Positions 41,401 through 48,425 of a stretch of 58,696 nucleotides of DNA are shown in pieces; within the stretch, counting starts at the first letter, position 1, and every line of letters begins with the position of its first letter. A program made the translations under genes and the position numbers. This DNA comes from Chloroflexota bacterium (GTDB lineage Bacteria; Chloroflexota; Anaerolineae; UBA7937; B3-Chlor): the NCBI GenBank assembly GCA_030603665.1, contig JAUVXJ010000019.1, positions 1 to 58,696 of the forward strand, given 5' to 3'. A model generated the notes under the pieces. The model was not told the origin of the DNA. It did no database searches and worked only from the letters and a program-made list of their open reading frames with translations.

Positions 41401-41611
41401 GAAGCGGGTTGTGGACGAATCCCTTGCCCCTGTACAGCTCCCAGGAGTAGAAGGAGTGCATGCTCTCGTCGTGGTGCTGGGCACGACTGCCCAGGTCCCA
41501 GAAGCGCGTGGTGATGGTCACCAGGATGATAACCAGCCAGCAGATCAGCTCCCAATTCAGGGCTATCTTGGCCAGCAGAGGCCGATCCAAGATGGAGAAC
41601 CGCTTTTGCAT
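38486..41611 (-). CDS. polytopic mannosyltransferase-like protein (TIGR03663 type) fused to NHL repeats
   Basis: 1041 residues. The N-terminal ~600 contain about 12-13 helices. An early luminal-type loop has DLGSRAQHHDESMHSFYSW, where the acidic pair (DE) corresponds to the catalytic aspartate region of GT39/ArnT-like enzymes, and YHATAVIYFLFGVSDYTSRV follows, as in the TIGR03663 family. Residues ~600-760 are an extracytoplasmic link. From ~765 to the end are six NHL beta-propeller repeats, each with a GIAVDxEGNVYVADTWNHRI-like core. The family is thought to use polyprenyl-phosphate sugars, but the acceptor is unknown. A propeller on the same chain is unusual. It starts 15 bp after the related gene at 41627, so both are one operon. 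Confidence 0.85.
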   Translation of the reverse strand: MQKRFSILDRPLLAKIALNWELICWLVIILVTITTRFWDLGSRAQHHDESMHSFYSWELYRGKGFVHNPLLHGPFLYHATAVIYFLFGVSDYTSRVAPALFGIGIVIAPWFLRKWLGRYGALAAAAMLAISPGFLYFSRFIRMDIFAAGFEILMFIAVIKYLHQRKDLYLYLLAAALALVFTTKEISFITTFIFGTFLALLFFWEWLQDRKFPPDLASFDLVIVIGSLCAPLYFSAMIIKVLGLWDALDYVNYGQQDLLILLLVTAVFAALGLAWDRRRWLAAAGIFWAIYILLHTTLLTNMGGLLTGPIGALGYWLVQQDVQRGGQPWFYYFILLPLYEFLPLLLSLTGMGYLSLRLARRVRRSADKKSVWPLSDIFWVFLAYWILTAFVIYGWAGEKMPWLIVHLSLPLILLAARFIGEVVERTDWDNLRQHGGYYLLILLPTAGLVLMAFLSSSLDVLRLLLRGLSAAGPNLGELNTLMRWMASLVLSGVLIYLVLRVARRLHRSSVARMILFTTVLILTVFTIRYAWIATYVHSDVAKDMLIYTQTTPDVTMLVEEVEQLSGRLAGGKEMKVAFDEFTSWPLWWYLRDYPNKAFFGKEPVGPLDAPVVFVGLDNESAVRPYLGDYVRYQYKLRWWFPEDYRSFQDCNVVQSLLKTETRQSAISFLRGGDPTTHGDVTCTVIENLRDPSARQSAVNFLLYRELERPLGSADFAYYVRRDVASQIWQSSAITVPHQVEATTQYAEAYEELRSSATWGEAGVLDGQFSFPKGLAIDSEGNVFVADSQNHRIQKFDAQGNFVTAWGSFGSEPGQLSEPWGITVDHEGDVYVADTWNHRIQRFTSEGELVTYWGVFQDAGGQLLEPQGMFYGPRDLVIDADGNLYVTDTGNKRIQKFDSEGNPLGQWGGDGPGAGEFLEPVGIAVDQEGNVYVADTWNQRIQVFDGEFQFLRQWTVQAWMGQSIVNKPYLAVDDRGYVYTTDPEASRVLIFDSEGELVTIFGKYGTDEASFDLPTGIEVDGEGNLYISDSNNHRIMKFSPVE

Positions 41612-41626
41612 ATTGCTATTACCTCA

Positions 41627-43408
41627 TCACTGCTCGGACTCGGGGGCGACCCACATCACCACGTCACGGTACTCGGGCCGACTGAGGGATTCCCGAAAGA
41701 GGAACCAGTTGACCAGGTCGTGGCCCGGCAGGCCAGAGGGCTGCCAGGATGTCTGTACACGGAAACGAGCGCCTCTGTAGTCAGGCAGGTGCGGGTCCTC
41801 CTCCAACCCTGTGATGACTACTGGAGTCGGCGACAGGACCGCCCCTGAAACGAAAGCCAGGTTGGAGAACTCTCTGAGGTACCAGCCTACGAGGGGGTCC
41901 TCGTCGCCGCTCACCGTGATGCTAACGCTGTCGCGCTGTCTCTCTTGCTGATTGGAGAAATCCTCGATAGCCCCCGCCAGGTTGCGCACGTCGGACGAGG
42001 TGGGCTTCTCCACGAGAGTCTCGAGGGGGTTGCCGGGCCGGTAATAGTTGAGCCTCCAGGTGACGTGGACCATCAGGCCGGCCAGGACCACCAGGATTAG
42101 CAGAGCACCCGAGCGCAGAGAGGTTCTCCAGTCCAGCGACAGAACACCTGCAATCAGGGTCACGCACAACAGGAAGAATAGAGACAGGAGAATGAGGACC
42201 AGATATCTGGGGTCACCGGGGTCATCCGGGTTGCCAAAAGCTGCCATCTGGATCACCAGATGGGCCACAGCGGGTATGGAAACGACAACTGTCAGCCTGG
42301 CCCAAAGCCATTGCTCCCCTTCTCTAACCTGACGCAGCAGATCTCCTACAGCCCTGCCAGCGAGCAAGGCGAGGGGGGTCAGCATGTGTAGAATCCCCGA
42401 GGGCGGCTTGGTGCCCATGATGGAGTACAGAACCAGGCTGACCGCGAGCCAGCACACCAGGAATGCTGAGAAGGCATCGCACCGGGTCAGGTAGCATGCG
42501 GCCGCCAGGCCGAACAGCAGGATGGGCAGCTCATAGGTCACGAGTAGGGCCAGGTAGTAGTTCCAGGGTTGAGTGTCCGACGCGGGACTGAACTGGCCAA
42601 CCCAGCCCGAAAAAAGATCCAGCGCAGCCTGCAGGCCGTGAAGATTGACCAGAAGCCCGGTGGCGACGAGCAGAAAGAGTGCCACGAAGATGCCCAGGGC
42701 CGTCAGAGCGACTCCTGGACGCGGTTTCTCGCTGAACCACGCCTGAGCTGTGGAGGAATCCGTACCCTTCGTGAAACGAGATCGGAAAACGGTGGCCAGG
42801 AAGAAGCCTGCCAGAGCCACGAGGGTCAAATACGCAGCCCCGCCAGCGAGGAGCGAGATGGCGAGGGCAGCTGCTGCCATGTACAGTTGCCACGGTCTTC
42901 CTTGTCTGGCGTACCCGAAGATGCCGGCCACGAGAGCCAGAGATGCCGCGGCGATGATGATATCCCCGTTGAGCAGGCGGGAGAAGAAGACGAAAGAGGG
43001 CGAGAAGGCCAGAAAGGCCGCAGCGATCAGTGCGCCTCGCCTGCCCAGATGTGGGCGAAGCAGGTACGACAGGCCTACCATGGCCGTGCCCGCCAGGGCA
43101 GGTAGCACGCGCACCACGTAGTCGCCGGCTTCGAAGAGCAGGTAGAACAGGACGTTGCCGTGGAAGAGCAGCGGGCTGTGTCCCCTGATGGCGGCCGCGC
43201 CCCCTGTATAGAAGCGCCATGCATCGAGCGCCAGCGTGGCTTCCTGCTCTTGCAGCGGCTGTCTTCCCAGTGCGGAGAATCGGAGGGCAGCCGCCAGCAG
43301 CACCAGCAAGATGTACAGCCCGGATTCCACAGTCAGCCAGGGGGGACCCAGTAGCCGAGGATCGGCGGGCGGGCTTTCGCTGTCCATTCGTTGGTCTTTC
43401 TCAGTCAT
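41627..43408 (-). CDS. polytopic mannosyltransferase-like protein (TIGR03663 type) without propeller
   Basis: 593 residues from ATG 43408 (MTEKDQRMDSESPP); the frame runs on to 43483, but the added residues are not membrane-like. About 12 helices. The same N-terminal pattern as its neighbour is recognisable: RFSALGRQPLQEQEATLALD, then GHSPLLFHGNVLFYLLFEAG, then YVVRVLPALAGTAMVG. Where the neighbour has HHDESMH, this copy has LQEQEAT, so the acidic residue is a Glu. The C-terminal ~130 residues are extracytoplasmic and end VMWVAPESEQ. There is no NHL domain. It is the first gene of a two-gene operon; the pair may act on related sugars or as a heterodimer (inference). Confidence 0.83.
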   Translation of the reverse strand: MTEKDQRMDSESPPADPRLLGPPWLTVESGLYILLVLLAAALRFSALGRQPLQEQEATLALDAWRFYTGGAAAIRGHSPLLFHGNVLFYLLFEAGDYVVRVLPALAGTAMVGLSYLLRPHLGRRGALIAAAFLAFSPSFVFFSRLLNGDIIIAAASLALVAGIFGYARQGRPWQLYMAAAALAISLLAGGAAYLTLVALAGFFLATVFRSRFTKGTDSSTAQAWFSEKPRPGVALTALGIFVALFLLVATGLLVNLHGLQAALDLFSGWVGQFSPASDTQPWNYYLALLVTYELPILLFGLAAACYLTRCDAFSAFLVCWLAVSLVLYSIMGTKPPSGILHMLTPLALLAGRAVGDLLRQVREGEQWLWARLTVVVSIPAVAHLVIQMAAFGNPDDPGDPRYLVLILLSLFFLLCVTLIAGVLSLDWRTSLRSGALLILVVLAGLMVHVTWRLNYYRPGNPLETLVEKPTSSDVRNLAGAIEDFSNQQERQRDSVSITVSGDEDPLVGWYLREFSNLAFVSGAVLSPTPVVITGLEEDPHLPDYRGARFRVQTSWQPSGLPGHDLVNWFLFRESLSRPEYRDVVMWVAPESEQ

Positions 43409-43482
43409 GATCGGAGGGTAGCATCCCTGGGCAAGCCTCTTTCGGCCTGGGCAACAGGGCCAGCGAACGCAGGGCACGGGCA

Positions 43483-43510
43483 ATTATAGCAGTCCTCGCC
43501 GCAAGCGCAA
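43483..43510 (-). promoter_or_regulatory. promoter TTGCGC-16-TATAAT for the glycosyltransferase operon
   Basis: On the minus strand the -10 TATAAT is at 43488-43483 and a 3/6 -35 TTGCGC at 43510-43505. The leader is about 70 nt. Confidence 0.5.
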
Positions 43511-43734
43511 GATGCGTGGGACAAGTTGCCAAAGTTGCTACGGCGCAAAGCCCCATTCGTCTGTTGGCCTGCCAGGGGCCCGGATGCGTGGCCTGACCGC
43601 GCGAGATAGCAGATGTCCAGCGGTTCTGGGCTGCGGCGGACCATTTGGGGCTCGATAGCTTGCTGCGGCCATGACACGAGACTAGCGCGGGGCGCAGCGC
43701 GTCACATTGACCCCAGCCCACGGTTATGATGCGG

Positions 43735-43763
43735 TTGAATTATGCGTGGGGCTGATGTATAAT
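43735..43763 (+). promoter_or_regulatory. promoter TTGAAT-17-TATAAT for rel
   Basis: -35 TTGAAT at 43735-43740 (4/6) and a perfect -10 at 43758-43763, spacer 17. The predicted start of transcription is ~35 nt before ATG 43805. Confidence 0.75.
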
Positions 43764-43804
43764 GAAGGTGAGAAACATTGACACAAAGATAGGCGCGCAC
43801 CCCC

Positions 43805-45955
43805 ATGGAAGGGCTACCTGAGACTCTGGAAGACTTGCTGGAGCGGTCGGGGGGGTCTATTGCTTCCCAGGACATACCCCTCATCAAGCGTGCCTATCAG
43901 GTAGCATCTGAAGCCCACGACGGCCAAAGCAGGATGTCGGGTGAGCCCTTCATCCAGCATTCCCTCGCTACAGCTGCCACCTTGGTAGACCTCCGCCTGG
44001 ACGGCGCAACTATTGCGGCCGGCCTTCTCCATGACGTCCCTGAAGACACCGCCGTGACCGTCGAGGATATCGAAGAGACCTTCGGGGAAGAGATCGCCAA
44101 ACTGGTGGACGGAGTCACTAAGCTGCGGAAGATAACCTGGACCAGCTTGGAGGAGGAGGAGGCCGAGAGCCTACGCAAGATCTTCCTCGCCATGGTGGAC
44201 GACATCCGCGTTATCCTCATCAGGCTGGCAGATCGCCTGCACAACATGCACACGCTGGACGCACTACCTCAAGAGAGAGGGACGGTGATCGCCAGGGAGA
44301 CCATGGAGATCTTCGCGCCCCTCGCTCACAGGCTGGGTATGTGGCAGATCAAAGAGGAGCTGGAAGACCTTGCCCTGCGCTATCTGGAACCCGACGACTA
44401 TCGAGAGATCGTGGAACTTCTCAGCGAACGGAGCGCTAACCGTGAACGATACGTCGACGGAGTGGTGAACACGCTGAGGAAGAGCCTCGCGGAAGAAGGA
44501 ATCAAGGCTGAGATCACAGGACGTAGAAAGCACATCTCCAGCATCCACCGAAAGATGAAGGAAAAGGGCAGAGACTTCGATCGCATCTACGATGTGTGTG
44601 CCACCCGAGTGATTGTGGATGACATCAAGGACTGCTATGCGGCCCTGGGCATAGTGCACTCGCTGTGGCGACCCATCGCCGGCGAATTCGATGACTACAT
44701 CGCCATGCCCAAGGACAACATGTATCAGTCCTTACACACGGCCGTCGTTGGACCTGAGGGACGCCCTCTGGAGGTCCAGATCCGTACGTGGGACATGCAT
44801 TGGACCGCCGAGTACGGGGTCGCCGCCCATTGGCGATACAAGGAGCAGGTGGAGCGCGATGCCGTCTTGGAGGCCAAGATGGCCTGGCTGCGGCAGATGA
44901 TGGACTGGCGCCGCGAGCTGGTTGATGCCCAGGAATTCGTCGATTCGCTGAAGACGGACCTCTTCCCCGAAGAGGTCTATGTTTTCACCCCCAAGGGAGA
45001 TGTCGTGGAATTGCCCCGGGGCTCGACCCCGGTGGATTTCGCCTATCACGTGCATACGGAAATCGGTCAGCTGTGCCAGGGCGCCAAGGTGAATGGCAAG
45101 ATCGTTCCGCTGAACTATCAACTCAAGGACGGCGATCAGGTTATGATCCTCACGGCCAAGAGAGGCGGCCCCAGTCGAGATTGGCTGAACCCGCATCTGG
45201 GATACGTGCGCACCAGCCGCGCCCGCCAGAAGATTCGGCAGTTCTTCCGGCGGCAGGAGCGAGCGGAGAATATCACCCGGGGTAGAACACTCCTGGAGAG
45301 GGAGTTGAAGCGACTCGGCATCGAGCACGAGAGTTACGAGGAGATCGCCAAGCTGTTTCGCTTCAAGAAGATCGACGACCTGTTGGCCGCCATTGGCTAC
45401 GGTGACATCAATGTCCATCAGATCTCAACCAAGCTGCTCGACGTGGAGACGGAGGAGACACTCCCCGAAGAAGGGCGTCCATCGGATCTCCCAAGTGAGG
45501 CCAGGGGTGTCACGGTGACCGGAGTGGGCGGTCTACTGACCCGCATAGGCGGTTGCTGCAACCCCCTCCCTGGAGATGAGATCATAGGCTATGTGACGCG
45601 GGGACAGGGAGTGACTATCCATCGTATGGACTGCGGCAACGTTCTCCGGGTGCTGAGAGACGGCGACAAGGAACGCCTCATCGAGGTGGACTGGGGCGAG
45701 GACGTAGATGCCGCGTATCCTGTCGCGATCAAGATCACGGCCTACGACCGCAGGGGTTTGCTCAAGGACGTGGCTGCAATCATCGATGCCGAGGACGTGA
45801 ACATGATCTCCGCGAGCATAAACACCAGAAAGAAGGACCAGATCGCTACCATTGTGGCAACCCTAGAGATATCGGGCATGGCGCAACTCAGCCGGGTGCT
45901 GGCCAAGATAGAAACCCTCACCAATGTCCTGGAGGCGGTGCGACAGACCGACTGA
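43805..45955 (+). CDS. rel: bifunctional (p)ppGpp synthetase/hydrolase (Rel/SpoT)
   Basis: 716 residues, the usual length of a long RSH protein. Domains in order: HD hydrolase (~20-170) with an intact metal motif AAGLLHDVPEDTAVT; synthetase (~225-340) with KGRDFDRIYDVCATRVIVDD and VQIRTWDMHWTAEYGVAAHW; TGS (~385-450) with YVFTPKGDVVELPRGSTPVD; helical region; zinc-finger/RIS motif GGCCNPLPGDEIIGYV with IHRMDCGN; C-terminal ACT (~640-716). Both active sites look complete, so it should make and degrade the alarmone in response to starvation through ribosome binding. It is transcribed alone from its own promoter. A strong palindrome separates it from the convergent PEP-CTERM gene. Confidence 0.96.
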   Translation: MEGLPETLEDLLERSGGSIASQDIPLIKRAYQVASEAHDGQSRMSGEPFIQHSLATAATLVDLRLDGATIAAGLLHDVPEDTAVTVEDIEETFGEEIAKLVDGVTKLRKITWTSLEEEEAESLRKIFLAMVDDIRVILIRLADRLHNMHTLDALPQERGTVIARETMEIFAPLAHRLGMWQIKEELEDLALRYLEPDDYREIVELLSERSANRERYVDGVVNTLRKSLAEEGIKAEITGRRKHISSIHRKMKEKGRDFDRIYDVCATRVIVDDIKDCYAALGIVHSLWRPIAGEFDDYIAMPKDNMYQSLHTAVVGPEGRPLEVQIRTWDMHWTAEYGVAAHWRYKEQVERDAVLEAKMAWLRQMMDWRRELVDAQEFVDSLKTDLFPEEVYVFTPKGDVVELPRGSTPVDFAYHVHTEIGQLCQGAKVNGKIVPLNYQLKDGDQVMILTAKRGGPSRDWLNPHLGYVRTSRARQKIRQFFRRQERAENITRGRTLLERELKRLGIEHESYEEIAKLFRFKKIDDLLAAIGYGDINVHQISTKLLDVETEETLPEEGRPSDLPSEARGVTVTGVGGLLTRIGGCCNPLPGDEIIGYVTRGQGVTIHRMDCGNVLRVLRDGDKERLIEVDWGEDVDAAYPVAIKITAYDRRGLLKDVAAIIDAEDVNMISASINTRKKDQIATIVATLEISGMAQLSRVLAKIETLTNVLEAVRQTD

Positions 45956-45986
45956 GGGAGCAGTGCAGGTCATGAGTCGGGAAGAA

Positions 45987-46014
45987 GTAGGCCCACGGCG
46001 TGCCGTGGGCCTAC
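45987..46014. repeat. palindrome GTAGGCCCACGGC-GT-GCCGTGGGCCTAC, dispersed repeat copy 3
   Basis: Perfect 13-bp arms with a 2-nt loop, between the convergent rel and PEP-CTERM genes, 32 bp from each stop. It could serve as a bidirectional terminator, but no T-run is present. It shares GGCCCACGG with copy 2, and GTAGG plus the CACGGC/GCCGTG core with copy 1. Confidence 0.75.
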
Positions 46015-46045
46015 GAGTGTGCTAGAGGTCTGTTGAGTTGCTGGC

Positions 46046-47062
46046 CTATCTCTTCCGCATCCGCAGCCCAGCGTATCCTGCCAAGCCCATCAATCCACTG
46101 GCGAGGAGCATCACGCTCCCCGGCTCGGGCACGAATTCTTCTGGCGGCGGTGGCTCTTCCGCCTCCAAGAAGCACCAATCCGTGCCGAACTCTATGAAGT
46201 TGCCCGGCGGATCGACGCCAGGGAAGGTCAGGTCCCACTGCAGGCCAGCTCCGGTATCCTTCCAGCTTGGAACCACGGTGTCGCTGAAGCCCGGCCCAGG
46301 TCCAGTCATATCACCGATGTTGTTCCAGATCAGCTGGTAGCCTGCTTCCTGGTGATGGCTGGGGGACGGCATCGCGAACCCCAGGTCCGTCAGCACCGGC
46401 ACAAAGTACTCCAGGAAGGTCATATCCTGGTTCCACGCGCCCACCGAGCCCGTGGCCGCATCGTAATACCCAAAGCCCTTCGTGGAGTCGTCGGGCCACA
46501 GATCGGCGGCGTGGAAGAAGGTGAAACTGTCGGGGAACGGCGATTGCAGGTTGTCGACCGTGTACATGACCCTGAAGCAGTCATCGCCGTTGACGTATCG
46601 GATCCACTGGGTCACGCCCACAGCCGGCGCCCAAACAGAGGTAGTCATCTGCCAGGGATCGGCAGCGGTACCACTTCCGGTGACGGCGCTCTGGCTGATA
46701 GGTGCCCACGGTGTCACTGGGTTCGCAGACGACAGATCGTGATTGGCCCAATCGGGTCCAAGTACCAGCGCGGGTAGTCCCGGCTGACCCCACCACATGA
46801 ACCCCCCGCTGTCCGCCTCGTTGTAGTTGGGTGGGTCGACCTGCCCATCGGTCTTCCCGGCGTAGAAGACCTGGATGCTGGTGTCCGCAGCCACGTGGAT
46901 GGTAAGGGGGTCTCCAGTGATCGTCTTGTGTCCAACGGAGCTGACGCTGGGCCCACTGGGAGGGTTGCCCTTGTCGGCCAAGGCCAGCGCGGGCAGCATT
47001 GACACCAGCAGGGCCAGACTCATGGCCAACATCAGCCCTCTAAGGATTCTTCTCTCGAACAT
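46046..47062 (-). CDS. PEP-CTERM sorted exported protein 2
   Basis: 338 residues from ATG 47062 (MFERRILRGLMLAMSLALLV, cleavage after ALALA). The frame opens at 47221, but the signal peptide and AGGAGG upstream fix this start. The mature part is a single globular, beta-rich region with many aromatic and Gly/Pro residues (MWWGQPGLPALVLG, TQWIRYVNGDDCFRVMYTVD, YQLIWNNIGDMTGPGPGFSD). No enzyme family was recognised. The tail is a textbook PEP-CTERM: an acidic/proline linker EEPPPPEEF, VPEPGSVMLLASGLMGLAGY, and basic RMRKR. It has its own perfect consensus promoter. Confidence 0.87.
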   Translation of the reverse strand: MFERRILRGLMLAMSLALLVSMLPALALADKGNPPSGPSVSSVGHKTITGDPLTIHVAADTSIQVFYAGKTDGQVDPPNYNEADSGGFMWWGQPGLPALVLGPDWANHDLSSANPVTPWAPISQSAVTGSGTAADPWQMTTSVWAPAVGVTQWIRYVNGDDCFRVMYTVDNLQSPFPDSFTFFHAADLWPDDSTKGFGYYDAATGSVGAWNQDMTFLEYFVPVLTDLGFAMPSPSHHQEAGYQLIWNNIGDMTGPGPGFSDTVVPSWKDTGAGLQWDLTFPGVDPPGNFIEFGTDWCFLEAEEPPPPEEFVPEPGSVMLLASGLMGLAGYAGLRMRKR

Positions 47063-47123
47063 CTTCCTCGAACCTCCTCTCGCTTTCCAGCGCTCGTGGC
47101 AAGAAACAGGAGCAACTGAAACC

Positions 47124-47152
47124 ATTATAGCACATGACGTCTTGCGTGTCAA
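47124..47152 (-). promoter_or_regulatory. perfect consensus promoter TTGACA-17-TATAAT for PEP-CTERM protein 2
   Basis: On the minus strand the -35 is at 47152-47147 and the -10 at 47129-47124. This is the third exported-protein gene here with all twelve bases matching consensus. The remainder of 47063-47384 shows no gene. Confidence 0.9.
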
Positions 47153-47384
47153 GGCCGTTTTGCGAATCCCTTCTACCTGCCAAAACGACGTACCGCTGTG
47201 CAGCCCAAGATCACCCTTCATTTGGATGAACAGCAGAAGTGGCTGCGTCGTTGAGCAGCCACGTGATCATTGAGTTGCTGCTATGCAGTTCTTGCGAGAA
47301 GCGCGACGAGGAGGGCCGCTATTGGAACGAGAACGAGCGACGGCCCACTGGCTCCAGTTGCCCTGCAGCGTATCTTCGGCGGAT

Positions 47385-48026
47385 CTAATACCGGCTGGCA
47401 ACCTCGGTGCGACGGTAGTCCTTGGGCATGTATTTCTCACGCCGCCTCATGTGCTCGGCAAGCGATTCCCGGTTGAAGTGCCAGCGGCCAGCCGCCTTGT
47501 GCGCCACTAGCTTGTCCTCCAAGGCCAGCTTGGAGAGACGCGCTCGGGTCAGGCCGGTGATCCTGCGGGCCTCAGCGGTCGTGGCCCAGCCTTGGGGCGC
47601 ATTCTTCGTGAAGTTGACGAGCTGCGTGGGCTCCAAGAACCAGCAGTTGGACCTCCGCTCGGCCGTCACGAGGCCCTCGCGGCACCAACGCCCAATGGCG
47701 TCCTTGCCCCAGCTAGTCGCCTCCACGGCCTCGCGCATGGTGAGCCAGTGCGTGGGGATGTCCCTTGGCCACACCCGCATCTGTAGCCCGCGTCGCTTCG
47801 CTCCCTCCTTGCGCGCATGGTAATAGTCCAGCAGCCCTTGCCTGGAGATGGCCCACTTCATCTTCGTGCCGCCGCCCATGGGCTCCTTGTAGGCATGCAC
47901 CAGGCTCTTCTGGCAGAGGCGATGGATGGTCGAGCGCGAGCACTCGAAGATGGCCGTGGCCTCGTTGATGTCCAAGAACTCCTTGTGCTGAACGCGGTCC
48001 AAAGCTTCCTGGTTGATTGTCTCCAT
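47385..48026 (-). CDS. triple helix-turn-helix (MerR/excisionase-like) DNA-binding protein
   Basis: 213 residues from ATG 48026 (METINQEALDRVQHKEF) with AAAGGGG upstream; the frame extends to 48086. Three similar ~55-residue units are visible. Unit 1 is FLDINEATAIFECSRSTIHR, then a wing ending WAISRQGLLDYYHAR. Unit 2 is WLTMREAVEATSWGKDAIGR, then WFLEPTQLVNF. Unit 3 is WATTAEARRITGLTRARLSK, then GRWHFNRESLAEHMRRR. Each looks like an excisionase/MerR-type HTH with a short wing; none is fused to an effector domain. It could bind three half-sites or act as an architectural protein. The target is unknown and no phage or element genes lie beside it. Confidence 0.78.
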   Translation of the reverse strand: METINQEALDRVQHKEFLDINEATAIFECSRSTIHRLCQKSLVHAYKEPMGGGTKMKWAISRQGLLDYYHARKEGAKRRGLQMRVWPRDIPTHWLTMREAVEATSWGKDAIGRWCREGLVTAERRSNCWFLEPTQLVNFTKNAPQGWATTAEARRITGLTRARLSKLALEDKLVAHKAAGRWHFNRESLAEHMRRREKYMPKDYRRTEVASRY

Positions 48027-48133
48027 AATTCTTAACCCCTTTCGGCAGTCTGGGATGAATCGTGCTATCAGTGTGCAGAGTGCCACAGCTGTGGAGGACT
48101 CTGCCAGGTTGGCGACAACAGACTTCTACTCTA

Positions 48134-48162
48134 ATATTATCAAACGTTACCTGCTATGTCAA
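48134..48162 (-). promoter_or_regulatory. promoter TTGACA-17-TAATAT for the triple-HTH gene
   Basis: On the minus strand the -35 TTGACA is at 48162-48157 and the -10 TAATAT at 48139-48134. The leader is about 100 nt. Confidence 0.75.
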
Positions 48163-48425
48163 GCGGGCGCGAGCGGACCCTCAGTAGGCTCTACCTTGCC
48201 TGACGTTCAGGGCAGCCGCGCTGGGCTGTCACCTCCAGGCTCCGCTCTATTGACTGCCCAGGTATTGAGGCGAGGCATTCCCAACTGTGGCTGTTCCCTG
48301 GGCATTCCCCCTTTTGACGGCCAGCCCTGTTACCTGTGTTCGGAGATCGCCCACTGACGATCAGGCTGCCAGGTGTACTGGCTCTGTAGCAGCGCGGCGG
48401 GGCCGTATGCTATAATCTGCCTGCT
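48163..48425. other. divergent intergenic stretch
   Basis: No gene was seen. It holds the extended -10 promoter TGC-TATAAT (48408-48416) of the FecR/PD40 gene, listed separately. Confidence 0.4.
48408..48416 (+). promoter_or_regulatory. extended -10 promoter TGC-TATAAT, leaderless start
   Basis: A perfect TATAAT at 48411-48416 preceded by TG one base upstream, with no recognisable -35. Transcription should start within a few bases of GTG 48426, leaving essentially no leader. Confidence 0.65.
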
